Below, piece after piece: positions 27,813 to 37,159 of a stretch of 64,000 bases of DNA. Below the pieces are notes generated by a model that searched no databases, was not told the origin of the DNA, and saw nothing but the letters and a program-made list of their open reading frames with translations. Source of the stretch: Pseudomonadota bacterium (lineage in GTDB: Bacteria > Pseudomonadota > Alphaproteobacteria > Sphingomonadales > Sphingomonadaceae); contig JAIUPN010000002.1 of NCBI GenBank assembly GCA_020160755.1, forward strand, positions 310,001 to 374,000, read 5' to 3'. The stretch's first letter is position 1; the number at the start of each line of letters is the position of its first letter. Made by a program: the position numbers and the translations under genes.

Positions 27813-29021
27813 CTAGCGAGGGAAGTCTACATTGCCTCCATCACGGAGCTGACACAAATATTCACTCCACCACTGGGCCATCTCGACGCGTTCCGTCCAA
27901 TAGGCCGACTGATTATATATGCGCCGGATGCTCCCCGCGACCATGTGAGCGAGGGCGCGTTCAATGGCATCGGGGTTCCACTTGCCCGACTCGTTGAGCA
28001 GTGATGAGGCCGACGTGCGGAATCCGTGGGCCGTCATTTGCTCCTTGGAATATCCCAGACGACGAAGCGCCGCGTTGATTGTATTGTCGCTAATCGGCCG
28101 CGCCCGTGTTCTTACCGAGGGGAACACATATTTGCCGTTCCCAGAAAGCCCACGCATACTTTCCAAAATCGCGAGTGCTTGGCGCGACAGTGGCACTGCA
28201 TGCGGTTGACGCATCTTCATCTTGGCTGCGGGTAGCGTCCAAACTGCCTTGGCGAAGTCGATCTCGGTCCATTCCATCTGGCGAAGCTCACCCGGCCTCT
28301 GAAAGACATGCGGGGTTAGCTTGAGCGCATGCATCACCGCCGGATCACCGACATATCCCTCAATCCCACGGAGTAGGGCGCCAAACTCAATCGGATCGGT
28401 GATTGCCGCGAAATGTTTGACGGTCGGCTGGATGAGCGCGCCAAGCAACATCTGTGCGGGATCGCGTTCGGCTCGCGCGGTCGCGGCGGCGTAGCGGAAA
28501 ACGCGGCTCGCGAAACCCCGGACCTGCTTGGCCGTCTCTAAACGCCCGCGGCGTTCCTGCTTCTTCAGCTCGTGGAGTAGTTCCGCAGGCGTGATGTCGG
28601 CCACTGGCCGCCGCCCGAACTCCGCGCCGAGCAAACGCAAAAGCCAGCGATGCTTTTCGAGTGTTGCGGCTGCGACACCTTCCTTCTCGCGCTTCGCTAT
28701 CAGCTCTTCAGCCACCGCCGAGAAGCTGTTGCCCGCGCTGATGCTCGCAGCGATTCTAGCCTGCCGCTTGGCAGTGTTGGGATCGACGGCATGGGCGAGC
28801 TGCTTCTTTGCATCTTCTCTAGCCGCTCGCGCCTCCGCAAGCGTAATCGCAGGGTAAGCGCCGAGGGCCAGTTTACGCTCCACTCCATGCAGGCGATATT
28901 TCACGCGCCAAAGTTTGCTGCCGGTCGGATTGACCAAAAGATAAAGGCCGCCCGAATCCGAGACCTTATAAGGCTTATCTTTGGGCTTCGCTTTGCGGAT
29001 CGCGGTGTCGGTGAGCGCCAT
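27813..29021 (-). CDS. int: Tyrosine site-specific integrase (P4 type)
   Basis: 402 residues from ATG 29021. The N-terminal Arm-binding DUF4102 domain (LTDTAIRKAKPKDKPYKVSD, GLYLLVNPTGSKLWR) is followed by the core-binding domain and the catalytic domain with R (HVFQRPGELRQMEW), HGFR (MTAHGFRTSASSLLNE), the H/M-variant ALAHMVAGSIRRIYN and the Tyr nucleophile in SAYWTERVEMAQWW. The HMVAG variant in place of H-x-x-G-W is usual for P4 integrases. It faces away from tRNA-Gly(CCC), whose 3' end is its likely attachment site. Confidence 0.92.
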   Translation of the reverse strand: MALTDTAIRKAKPKDKPYKVSDSGGLYLLVNPTGSKLWRVKYRLHGVERKLALGAYPAITLAEARAAREDAKKQLAHAVDPNTAKRQARIAASISAGNSFSAVAEELIAKREKEGVAAATLEKHRWLLRLLGAEFGRRPVADITPAELLHELKKQERRGRLETAKQVRGFASRVFRYAAATARAERDPAQMLLGALIQPTVKHFAAITDPIEFGALLRGIEGYVGDPAVMHALKLTPHVFQRPGELRQMEWTEIDFAKAVWTLPAAKMKMRQPHAVPLSRQALAILESMRGLSGNGKYVFPSVRTRARPISDNTINAALRRLGYSKEQMTAHGFRTSASSLLNESGKWNPDAIERALAHMVAGSIRRIYNQSAYWTERVEMAQWWSEYLCQLRDGGNVDFPR

Positions 29022-29186
29022 TTGGGGGCCTCGCAAATCAGGGGCTTTGGAAAGGCCCCCGGATATGCCCCCGAATCGTTCAGCTACACGCGATCATGGG
29101 CAATCACCGGAAGCCAGTGAATGCTGCAAAACTAGCGGATTTTCAGGGTTTTTTCAACCATCAGCGACTGCGCGTGAGCAGCAAAT

Positions 29187-29260
29187 TGGAGCGGGTGAAG
29201 GGAATCGAACCCTCGTCGTAAGCTTGGGAAGCTTCTGCTCTACCATTGAGCTACACCCGC
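29187..29260 (-). tRNA. tRNA-Gly (anticodon CCC), island attachment site
   Basis: A 74-base tRNA with acceptor stem GCGGGTG/CACCCGC, a D arm GCTC...GAGC, anticodon loop TTCCCAA (CCC) and the T arm with GTTCGATTCCC; CCA is encoded. The 3' end faces the integrase, so the last part of this gene is the likely attL/attR core. The last pair of the anticodon stem is a G-A mismatch. Confidence 0.9.
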
Positions 29261-29308
29261 GTGGCCTGCGCGATTGGCACAGCTGCGCGCGGCGGTCAAT
29301 TGCCTGTG

Positions 29309-29779
29309 TCAGCGCGCCGATTCGCAGATTGTTTCCATCGCGACGAAGGTCGAGGTGCTCGCGACATGCGGCAGACTCGAGATTTTTTCGCCGAGCACGA
29401 TGCGATAGCGCCGGATGTCGGGGGTACGGACCTTGAGCAGATAGTCGAAGCTGCTCGCGATCATATGGCATTCCTCGACTTCGGGAATTTGCCGCACCGC
29501 GATGTTGAACTGCTTGAGCGCTTCCTCGCGCGTGTCCGACAGCTTCACTTCGGTGAAGGCGACATGGTCGAGCCCGACCTTGGCGGGATCGACGATCGCG
29601 CGGAAACCGACGATCAGCCCGCTGTCGACGAGGCGCTTCACGCGCTGCTGGCACGGTGTCTTCGACAGCCCGACCTGCAACGCAAGTTCGGTAAAGGTGA
29701 TGCGTCCGTCGCGGCCCAGAATCGCGAGGATCTTGCGATCGAACTCATCCATTTCGACTGTTGAAGAGAAATTTTTCAT
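29309..29779 (-). CDS. Lrp/AsnC-family regulator (PutR-like)
   Basis: 156 residues from ATG 29779 (a second Met is at residue 10). The AsnC winged helix is DEFDRKILAILGRDGRITFT, then ELALQVGLSKTPCQQRVKRL. The C-terminal RAM/ligand-binding domain contains VEECHMIASSFDYLLKVRTP. It is divergent from putA, the usual arrangement of PutR, which activates proline catabolism in alphaproteobacteria. PutA here lacks its own DNA-binding domain, consistent with separate regulation. Confidence 0.88.
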   Translation of the reverse strand: MKNFSSTVEMDEFDRKILAILGRDGRITFTELALQVGLSKTPCQQRVKRLVDSGLIVGFRAIVDPAKVGLDHVAFTEVKLSDTREEALKQFNIAVRQIPEVEECHMIASSFDYLLKVRTPDIRRYRIVLGEKISSLPHVASTSTFVAMETICESAR

Positions 29780-29861
29780 GTCTATCGACTAAGTCTGATC
29801 GAAAACTTGGTCAATTCATATATAAATGCACCAAAAACAAGTCGGATCGACTTAGGGCAAT
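29780..29861. promoter_or_regulatory. Divergent Lrp-putA promoter region with inverted repeat
   Basis: The AT-rich gap between the two divergent genes holds CTAAGTC (29789-29795) and GACTTAG (29849-29855), perfect inverted repeats about 60 bp centre to centre, with further shared bases around (AAGTCxGATCG). Lrp-type octamers wrap DNA at such spaced half-sites. The sequence suits proline-responsive activation of putA. Confidence 0.5.
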
Positions 29862-32800
29862 ATGGTATCAGGCGGCATGACCCAGAGCCCCGACCGCGCG
29901 CCCATTCGCGCCCTCGCCCGCCGCAGCGAATCCGACATCGTCGCCGAGCTGCGTGCCGCCCTTGCCACCTCTTCGGCGAGCGTCGACGCCGTGACGCAGC
30001 GCGGGCTCGAATTGATCCGCAAGGCAAAGGCCGAGGGCGAGCGCGAGACGCTCGTCGCGCAGCTGATGAACCGTTATCGCCTGTCGACCGAGGAAGGCGT
30101 CGTGCTGATGTGCCTCGCCGAGGCGCTGCTGCGCGTTCCCGACAATGCGACTGCCAATGCGCTGATCCGTGACAAGATCGCCGGGCGCCACTGGAAGGAT
30201 GGCGAGGACGAGGACAGCCCGCTGATCGTCGCGCTGTCGTCGCGCGGGCTTTCGCTCGGCTCGGCGACGCTGATGCTCGACGCGATGGGCAGCCGGGCGA
30301 ACCCGCTCACCCTGATCAAGTCGATGGTCCGCCGTTCGGGCGAGCCGGTGATCCGTCAGGCGGCGCTCGCGGCGATGAAGATGCTGGGTCAGCAATTCGT
30401 GATGGGCGAGACGATCGATGCGGCGGTCAAGCGCGCCGACAAGCAAAAGTCCGAACTCGCAAGCTTCGATATGCTCGGCGAAGCGGCACGCACCGCCGAG
30501 GATGCGCAGCGCTATTATGAGAGCTATGCGAATGCGATTGCGCGGATCGGCAAGGGGGCAAAGCCGGGCGACCCGCACGCCAACCACGGCATTTCGATCA
30601 AATTGTCGGCGCTTCACCCGCGTTACGAATATCTGCAGGCTGCACGCGTCCAGAGCGAGCTGATCCCGAACGTTATCGAACTCGCGCGCGCGGCGCGCGC
30701 GGTGAACATCCCGCTGATGATCGACGCCGAGGAAAGCGACCGACTCGAACCGCATATGGATGTGTTCGCGGCGCTGATCGACGCGGGGATCGCCGATAAC
30801 TGGACCGGGCTCGGCATCGTGATCCAGGCGTATCAGAAACGCGCGCCGGCAGTGATCGACTGGCTGGCGAACCGCGCACGGACGCGCGGGGTCAAGCTGT
30901 CGATGCGCCTCGTCAAGGGTGCCTATTGGGATACCGAGATCAAGCGCGCACAGACGCTCGGACTCGGCGATTTCCCGGTGTTCACGGCAAAGCTTCACAC
31001 CGACCTCAACTATATGCGCTGTGCGCAATTGCTCCGCGACTGTCAGGATTGCATCTTTCCGGCGTTTGCGAGCCACAATGCGATGACGCTGGCCTATGTG
31101 TCCGAGCTGTTCGCGGGCGCCGACTATGAATTGCAGCGGCTGCACGGCATGGGCGAGGGCGCGCACGACGCGCTCGTCGCGCTCTTCCCGCCGCCGCGCC
31201 CGGTGCGCGTCTATGCGCCGGTCGGCACGCACCGCGACCTGCTCGCCTATCTCGTCCGCCGCCTGCTCGAAAATGGCGCGAATTCCAGCTTCGTCCATCA
31301 GTTCTCCGACCCCGGCGTCACCGCCGAACAGCTTGCGGTCGATCCGCGCAGCGTAGCGAGCGCGGCGGCGTCGAATATCGCGACCGGCCTTGGCCTGTTC
31401 GATCCGGTGCGGCGCAACTCGCGCGGCTATGATCTCGGCGAGCCCGGTGTACCCGAGGCGCTTGTGTCAGCGATCGGCGCGGCGCGGCGGAGCGATCTTG
31501 TCGCGGCGCCGATCGTCGGCGGTGCAGCGCGAAACGGCAAGGCCGAACCGGTGCGCAACCCCGCGACGGGCGCCGTCGTCGGGCAGGTGATCGAAGCCGA
31601 CGCCGCTGCTGTCGCCGCTGCCGTCGCCGCGGCGCAGAAGGCGCAGGGCGACTGGAGCCTCGCCGGCGGAGCCTTCCGCGCCGAACGCCTCGAACGCGCC
31701 GCCGACCTGCTCGAAGAGCGCGATGCGCTTTTCCTCGGCCTCGCGATCGACGAGGCGGGCAAGACGCTCGTCGACGCGGTCGCCGAAGTCCGCGAGGCGG
31801 TCGATTTCCTCCGCTATTATGCGGCGCAGGCGCGCGCCGATTTCACTTACCCGGTCGCACTCCCCGGCCCGACGGGCGAGCGCAACGAACTAATGTTCGA
31901 AGGCAAGGGCGTGTTCGTGTGCATCAGCCCGTGGAACTTCCCGCTCGCTATCTTCCTCGGGCAGGTGTCGGCGGCGCTTGCCGCGGGGAACAGCGTACTC
32001 GCCAAGCCCGCCGAGCAGACGCCGCTGATTGCGCATGCCGCCGTCGAGTTGCTGCTCGAAGCCGGGATTCCCGGCGATGTGCTGGCGTTTCTCCCCGGCC
32101 GCGGCGAGACGGTCGGCGCGGCGCTGACGAGCAATAACGATATCATCGGCGTCGCCTTCACCGGATCGACCGAGGTCGCGCGGATGATCAATCGCAGCCT
32201 CGCCGGGCGTGACGGCCCGATCGCGACCTTGATCGCCGAAACCGGCGGCGCGAACGCGATGATCGTCGATTCGACCGCGCTGCCCGAACAGGTCGCGCGC
32301 GATGCCGTCGCCTCGGCCTTCCAGTCGGCGGGCCAGCGCTGTTCGGCGCTGCGTCTGCTCTGCGTGCAGGAAGATGTCGCCGACACGATGATCGAGATGG
32401 TCGCGGGCGCGATGGCCGAACTCAATGTCGGCGATCCGTCGATCCTCGCGACCGATGTGGGCCCGATCATCGACGACGAGGCGCAGGCGAACATTGCCAC
32501 CTATGTCGCCGAAGCGCGCGCCGCGGGGCGTGTGATCGCCGAGGCGGGGCGGACGAACCTGCCCGTCAACGGTCATTTCGTGCCGCCTGTGGCGATCCGG
32601 CTCGATCATGTCACCGATCTGAAGCGCGAGATTTTCGGACCGGTGCTGCATGTCGCGACATGGAAGGGCGGCGAACTCGACGCGCTTGTCGATGCGATCA
32701 ATGCTTCGGGTTATGGCCTGACGCTCGGCGTCCATACGCGTATCGACGGCGTCGCGGCACATATCGCGGCGCGCGCGGCGGTCGGCAATGTCTATGTCAA

Positions 32801-32972
32801 CCGCAACCAGATCGGCGCGATCGTCGGCTCGCAGCCGTTCGGCGGGCGCGGCCTGTCGGGCACCGGCCCGAAGGCGGGCGGCCCGCACTATCTGCACCGT
32901 TTTGCCGAGGAAAAGTCGATCTCGACCGACATTACTGCGGCGGGCGGCAATGCGGCGCTGATGGCGGGCTAA
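29862..32972 (+). CDS. putA: Bifunctional proline dehydrogenase / pyrroline-5-carboxylate dehydrogenase
   Basis: 1036 residues from ATG 29862 (ATG 29877 is also possible). The FAD-dependent proline dehydrogenase barrel spans ~190-480 (SIKLSALHPRYEYLQ, MRLVKGAYWDTEIKRAQ). The aldehyde dehydrogenase spans ~560-1010, with the catalytic Glu region ETGGAN near 792 and the nucleophile Cys near 826 (SAGQRCSALRLL). The two active sites are joined by substrate channelling. It lacks the N-terminal ribbon-helix-helix of trifunctional PutA, and so depends on the divergent Lrp regulator. Confidence 0.95.
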   Translation: MVSGGMTQSPDRAPIRALARRSESDIVAELRAALATSSASVDAVTQRGLELIRKAKAEGERETLVAQLMNRYRLSTEEGVVLMCLAEALLRVPDNATANALIRDKIAGRHWKDGEDEDSPLIVALSSRGLSLGSATLMLDAMGSRANPLTLIKSMVRRSGEPVIRQAALAAMKMLGQQFVMGETIDAAVKRADKQKSELASFDMLGEAARTAEDAQRYYESYANAIARIGKGAKPGDPHANHGISIKLSALHPRYEYLQAARVQSELIPNVIELARAARAVNIPLMIDAEESDRLEPHMDVFAALIDAGIADNWTGLGIVIQAYQKRAPAVIDWLANRARTRGVKLSMRLVKGAYWDTEIKRAQTLGLGDFPVFTAKLHTDLNYMRCAQLLRDCQDCIFPAFASHNAMTLAYVSELFAGADYELQRLHGMGEGAHDALVALFPPPRPVRVYAPVGTHRDLLAYLVRRLLENGANSSFVHQFSDPGVTAEQLAVDPRSVASAAASNIATGLGLFDPVRRNSRGYDLGEPGVPEALVSAIGAARRSDLVAAPIVGGAARNGKAEPVRNPATGAVVGQVIEADAAAVAAAVAAAQKAQGDWSLAGGAFRAERLERAADLLEERDALFLGLAIDEAGKTLVDAVAEVREAVDFLRYYAAQARADFTYPVALPGPTGERNELMFEGKGVFVCISPWNFPLAIFLGQVSAALAAGNSVLAKPAEQTPLIAHAAVELLLEAGIPGDVLAFLPGRGETVGAALTSNNDIIGVAFTGSTEVARMINRSLAGRDGPIATLIAETGGANAMIVDSTALPEQVARDAVASAFQSAGQRCSALRLLCVQEDVADTMIEMVAGAMAELNVGDPSILATDVGPIIDDEAQANIATYVAEARAAGRVIAEAGRTNLPVNGHFVPPVAIRLDHVTDLKREIFGPVLHVATWKGGELDALVDAINASGYGLTLGVHTRIDGVAAHIAARAAVGNVYVNRNQIGAIVGSQPFGGRGLSGTGPKAGGPHYLHRFAEEKSISTDITAAGGNAALMAG

Positions 32973-33183
32973 ATTCTGCGCTGGCGGATGCGCGGTGGTT
33001 ACGGCCGTCTGCGCATCGGCCGGTCAGCTTTGACCACGAGGCCCGATACAGAGTGGACGGCTGTCCCGGGCAAATACGTCCGAAATCGTCTCGCGGCAGA
33101 ATGCCGCGGCGACCCTATGTTATGGTTGCCCCCCGCAGCGATGACGGCCTACCGCTTCGCCGCGGGCGCGCCAATGGGTAATT

Positions 33184-34134
33184 TTACGCACCCGGCACGC
33201 CGAGCAGCTGCGCCTGCGCGTTCAACCGGCCCGCCGCCGCCGGGTTCGCCGCGATCCCGTCCTTCAGCGCCTGTGCGGCCTTCGCACTTTCGCCCAGCGT
33301 CATCCGGCTGCGCATGAGCATGATCCAGCGGTCGACATCGGCCGGATTGGCCTTCAGCTTGGCTTCGAGCCCGCTCACCATGCCCTCGATCATCTGGTCC
33401 TGCTGGCCCTTTGGCAATTGCGACGCGGCTTCCATGTCGGCGCGGCTCGGCCCCGGGATGGCGCGCGCGGCGACGGGCATTTCGTCGGCGGTCAGCGGCC
33501 TCGGCTGTGTGCTCGCGAGCCGCGCGGCGACGTCGATCTTGTGGATCTTTCCGACCTGCTCGATCGTACGGCGCAGGTCAGCCTCCCACGGCGCGCCTTG
33601 CGGCGTGTCGGCGAGCAAGGCGAACCAGTCTTCGATCGCGCCCTTGTGGTCGCCGCCGACATCCTTCTTTACCGCGAGGAAATAGCGTGCGCGCGGATCC
33701 TTTGCGTCGAGTGCGAGCGCCTTGTTGAATGCGTCGAGCGCGGCTTGCGGCATCGGATCGCTGTCGCTTTTCATCACCCGCGCCTCGCCGAGCGCCGACC
33801 ACAGCCCTGCCGATTCGGGCGAAAGCGCGACGGCTTTTTCGTACGCCGCAGTGGCGCCGGCGAAATCGCTCATGTCGAAACGCGCCGCACCGAGCGCGGT
33901 CCAGGCATCGGCGCTGTCCGGTTCGCGCTTCGTCCGCGCCTCCAGCTCGGCGAGCTGGTCGGAGGGTGCGGCGGCGCCCTGCGTGGCCGGGTCGCCCGCG
34001 CGAGATGCGGAATCGCGCCAGATTGCATAGCCGATCGCTGCCGCGAGCAGGATGAAGGCGGCAACCAGTATCGCCCGGTTCGTGCCCGTCATGCCCTGCT
34101 TTCGGCTTTCCGTCATGCCGTTGCTCTCGCTCAT
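33184..34134 (-). CDS. Membrane-anchored TPR protein (CcmI/NrfG-like)
   Basis: 316 residues from ATG 34134, with GAGGGG upstream. A short cytoplasmic start is followed by one membrane helix (AILVAAFILLAAAIGYAIW) and TPR repeats (ADAWTALGAARFDMSDFAGA, then AGLWSALGEARV, DPRARYFLAVKK). The C-terminal third (LPKGQQDQMIEGMVSGLEAK) is typical of the periplasmic part of CcmI/CycH. No other cytochrome-maturation genes are adjacent, although multihaem cytochrome genes follow at 35.7 kb, so a maturation role is only suggestive. Confidence 0.7.
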   Translation of the reverse strand: MSESNGMTESRKQGMTGTNRAILVAAFILLAAAIGYAIWRDSASRAGDPATQGAAAPSDQLAELEARTKREPDSADAWTALGAARFDMSDFAGATAAYEKAVALSPESAGLWSALGEARVMKSDSDPMPQAALDAFNKALALDAKDPRARYFLAVKKDVGGDHKGAIEDWFALLADTPQGAPWEADLRRTIEQVGKIHKIDVAARLASTQPRPLTADEMPVAARAIPGPSRADMEAASQLPKGQQDQMIEGMVSGLEAKLKANPADVDRWIMLMRSRMTLGESAKAAQALKDGIAANPAAAGRLNAQAQLLGVPGA

Positions 34135-34292
34135 TTTTACCCCTCTTGGTCGCGCCGCGAAAAAATGCCGCCTGTGCGCGCTGTCATATTGCCTTTGCTT
34201 GGCGATGGTGTAGCCTTTGGCATACAAGGTCGGTCAACGATAAAATCGTCAGGGGTCGCACCGGCTTTCCCAGTCATACAGGGGAGGGGTGC

Positions 34293-35648
34293 ATGGCAGT
34301 TTCGGATCACGTCGACTTTTCGACGTTCATGGAAGGCGTAAAGAAGCGTAACCCGGGTCAGCCCGAGTTCGTCCAGGCGGTGCAGGAGGTGTCCGAAGAC
34401 ATCTTCGATTTCATCGCCGACAAGGAAGAATATCACGCGCAGCAAATCTTGCGGCGCATCGCCGAACCCGATCGGGTCGTGTCCTTCCGCGTCTGCTGGG
34501 AAGACGACAACGGCAATATCCGCGTCCAGCGCGGCTGGCGCGTCCAGAACAACAATGCCATCGGCCCGTACAAGGGCGGTATTCGTTTCCATCCGAGCGT
34601 CACCGAAAGCGTGCTCAAATTCCTCGCGTTCGAACAGACCTTCAAGAACGCGCTCACCGGCCTGCCGATGGGCGGCGGCAAGGGGGGCTCGAACTTCAAC
34701 CCCAAGGGCAAGAGCGTGCGTGAGATCATGCGCTTCTGCCAGAGCTTCATGACCGAGCTGTACCGTCACATCGGCGCCGATATCGACGTGCCCGCGGGCG
34801 ATATCGGGGTCGGCGGCCGCGAAATCGGCTTCATGTTCGGCCAATACAAGCGGATCACCAACGAGTTTACCGGCGTGCTCACCGGCAAGGGGCTCGAATG
34901 GGGCGGCTCGCTGATCCGCACCGAGGCGACGGGCTATGGCGCGGTCTATTTCCTCGCCAACATGCTCGCCGCAAAAGGGCAGGATCTGGTCGGCAAAACC
35001 GCGGTTATCTCCGGATCGGGCAATGTCGCGACCCATGCAGCCGAAAAGATCGTCCAGCTTGGCGGCAAGGTGCTGACGCTTTCGGATTCGGGCGGTTTCA
35101 TTCACGATCCCGACGGCATCACGCAGGAAAAGATCGACTGGGTGAAGGCGCACAAGACGCACCGCCGCGGCCGGATCGAGGAGTATTGCGACGAGTTCAA
35201 ATCGGCCAGCTTCACAGCGGGCAAGACGCCGTGGGGCGTGAAGTGCGACGTTGCACTGCCGTGTGCGACGCAGAACGAGCTGCTCGGCGACGATGCCAAA
35301 GCGCTCGTTGCCAACGGCTGCATCGCGGTCAGCGAGGGCGCCAACATGCCGACCAACCTTGAGGGCGTACACGTCTTCAAGGATGCGAAAATCATGTTCG
35401 CGCCGGGGAAGGCGGCGAATGCCGGCGGCGTCGCGGTATCGGGGCTCGAAATGAGCCAGAACAGCGGGCGGCGCGCGTGGAGCGAAGGCGAGTTGCAACA
35501 GATGCTGAAAGACATCATGGACGGCATCCACACGAGCTGCCTGACCTATGGTGACCGCGGCGGCGGCTATGTCGACTATGTAAAGGGCGCGAACATCGCT
35601 GGCTTCAAGAAGGTGGCCGACGCGATGCTGGCATTCGGGGTGGTATAA
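34293..35648 (+). CDS. gdhA: NADP-specific glutamate dehydrogenase
   Basis: 451 residues from ATG 34293, with GGAGGGG upstream. The conserved substrate site is readable: KGGIRFHPSVTESVLKFLAF, then LTGLPMGGGKGGSNFNPKGK, and PAGDIGVGGREIGFMFGQYK. The nucleotide-binding fold is VGKTAVISGSGNVATHAAEK. Size and the hexameric GDH50 pattern fit the NADP-dependent enzyme that aminates 2-oxoglutarate. Its product of proline breakdown partner, putA, is 1.3 kb upstream. Confidence 0.95.
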   Translation: MAVSDHVDFSTFMEGVKKRNPGQPEFVQAVQEVSEDIFDFIADKEEYHAQQILRRIAEPDRVVSFRVCWEDDNGNIRVQRGWRVQNNNAIGPYKGGIRFHPSVTESVLKFLAFEQTFKNALTGLPMGGGKGGSNFNPKGKSVREIMRFCQSFMTELYRHIGADIDVPAGDIGVGGREIGFMFGQYKRITNEFTGVLTGKGLEWGGSLIRTEATGYGAVYFLANMLAAKGQDLVGKTAVISGSGNVATHAAEKIVQLGGKVLTLSDSGGFIHDPDGITQEKIDWVKAHKTHRRGRIEEYCDEFKSASFTAGKTPWGVKCDVALPCATQNELLGDDAKALVANGCIAVSEGANMPTNLEGVHVFKDAKIMFAPGKAANAGGVAVSGLEMSQNSGRRAWSEGELQQMLKDIMDGIHTSCLTYGDRGGGYVDYVKGANIAGFKKVADAMLAFGVV

Positions 35649-35697
35649 ATCGGCCGAAGGCGTAAAGGCGCCGGGTTGGGGAAAAGGGGTTCTGCGG

Positions 35698-37155
35698 ATG
35701 ACGACGCACGCTGGAAAGGAGCGCGCCGATCGGTCTTGGGCGGCGTTTGCCGTCCTTGTTCCGAAGCTTGCGGTGTTTGCCGCCTTGCTGCTGTTCGCGC
35801 TTGCCGTTGCGGCGTTCGTCTTCGCAGCCCCCGCCCGGTCGCAGGGCGAAAGCGGCGCACGCTACACCGGTGTTGCCTCGTGCGCGGGGTCGACCTGCCA
35901 CGGCCGGATGGAGGGCGACGGCACCGTCGTCCGCCAGGACGAGCTGATGAAATGGCAGGAGCCCTCGACCCCCGGCGGCGCGCATAGCCGCGCGTGGGCG
36001 GTGCTCAGCAACAATCGCAGCCAGTTCATCGCGCGCAACCTCGGCATCGGCGATCCCGCCAAGGCGCAGATGTGCCTCGGCTGCCACAGCACGGCGGGCA
36101 CCGCACGTGCGGTTCCGGCCGAGGACGGCGTCGGTTGCGAATCGTGCCACGGCCCCGCGGGCGCCTGGCTCGCGAGCCATTATGCCGGGGTCGGGACCAA
36201 CGCCGATCCCGACCGCGAAATGCGAGCCAAGCATCTCGCGAACCTGTCGGCGGGGCTGAAGAAGCTTGAGGACCCGGTCGTCCGCGCCGGCGTCTGCGTC
36301 GACTGCCACTTCGGCTCGGCCGCCGATGGCCAGTTCGTCACGCACCGCATCATGGCGGCAGGGCATCCGCGCATTTCGTTCGAACTCGACCTTTTCTCGT
36401 CGCTGCAGGCGCATCATCAGGAAGACGCCGACTATGGCTGGCGCAAGTTCGGCGCGGCGGGCCGGCGCACCGACCATGTCCAGATGTGGGCGGTGGGGCA
36501 GGCGACCGCGATCGAGCGCAGCCTCGCCCTGTTCCAGACGCGCCGCGGGACCGAGGGCATGTTCCCCGAATTCTATTTCCTCGACTGCCACAGCTGCCAC
36601 CGCCGCATCTTCGATCAGGCGAAGCCGGTGCGCACGGGGCTCGACAATCCCGGCCGCAATCTTCCCGAAGGCATGCCCGCCTATAATGACGAAAATCTGA
36701 TCATGCTCGCCGCTGCGGCGCGGCTTGCCGCTCCGGCGCTCGCCGACCAGCTCGCGGCGCGCACCGCCGCCTTCCACAAGGCGATGGCAACTGACCGGGC
36801 AAGCGCGGTCGCGGCCGCAGCGCAGCTGTCGCAGACGGTCGCGGCGCTCAAAAGTGCCTTTGCTTCGCGGAGTTTTTCGGGCGCCGACGCCTTTGCGATG
36901 GTCGACGCGATCTCGGCGAAGGCGATCAGCGAGCGCTACACCGACTATTCGGGGTCGCAGCAGGCGGTGATGGGCGTCGACACGTTGCTCAACGCGATGG
37001 TGTCGTCGGGGCGCGTCACCGTCGGCGCCGCGGCAGGCATCCGCAGCGATATCGACCGGGCCTATGCTTCGGTGAAGGACCCCAATGCCTACAAGCCGTC
37101 CGAATTCCAGGCGTCGTTCGGCAGCGCGGTGCGCGCGATCGGGGCGCTGCGGTAA
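35698..37155 (+). CDS. Multihaem cytochrome c (c554-type)
   Basis: 485 residues. One N-terminal membrane/signal helix (VPKLAVFAALLLFALAVAAF, VFAAPARS) directs the protein to the periplasm. Haem sites seen are CLGCH, CESCH, CVDCH and CHSCH, plus a CX4CH site (ASCAGSTCHGR) near the start of the mature protein. The C-terminal ~150 residues are helical without haem sites. The family pattern fits cytochrome c554-like electron carriers. It is the first gene of a four-gene operon, with 4 bp to the next gene. Confidence 0.85.
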   Translation: MTTHAGKERADRSWAAFAVLVPKLAVFAALLLFALAVAAFVFAAPARSQGESGARYTGVASCAGSTCHGRMEGDGTVVRQDELMKWQEPSTPGGAHSRAWAVLSNNRSQFIARNLGIGDPAKAQMCLGCHSTAGTARAVPAEDGVGCESCHGPAGAWLASHYAGVGTNADPDREMRAKHLANLSAGLKKLEDPVVRAGVCVDCHFGSAADGQFVTHRIMAAGHPRISFELDLFSSLQAHHQEDADYGWRKFGAAGRRTDHVQMWAVGQATAIERSLALFQTRRGTEGMFPEFYFLDCHSCHRRIFDQAKPVRTGLDNPGRNLPEGMPAYNDENLIMLAAAARLAAPALADQLAARTAAFHKAMATDRASAVAAAAQLSQTVAALKSAFASRSFSGADAFAMVDAISAKAISERYTDYSGSQQAVMGVDTLLNAMVSSGRVTVGAAAGIRSDIDRAYASVKDPNAYKPSEFQASFGSAVRAIGALR

Positions 37156-37159
37156 GACC

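Larger units (their letters stand above)
1..29186. mobile_element. Right part of an integrative conjugative/mobilisable island at tRNA-Gly(CCC)
   Basis: The segment ends with a tyrosine integrase (27813-29021) whose 5' end lies about 165 bp from the 3' end of tRNA-Gly(CCC), the classic arrangement of a tRNA-targeting island. It carries a MobF relaxase, a TraD-type coupling protein, a ribbon-helix-helix accessory protein, an excisionase-like gene and a large cargo of DNA methyltransferase and nuclease genes. A DUF2958 gene, usual on plasmids and ICEs, is cut by the left window edge. No type IV secretion (mating-pair) genes are visible, so it is either mobilisable only or those genes lie further left. 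The second attachment site is not in the window: I saw no second copy of the tRNA 3' end. Confidence 0.8.
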
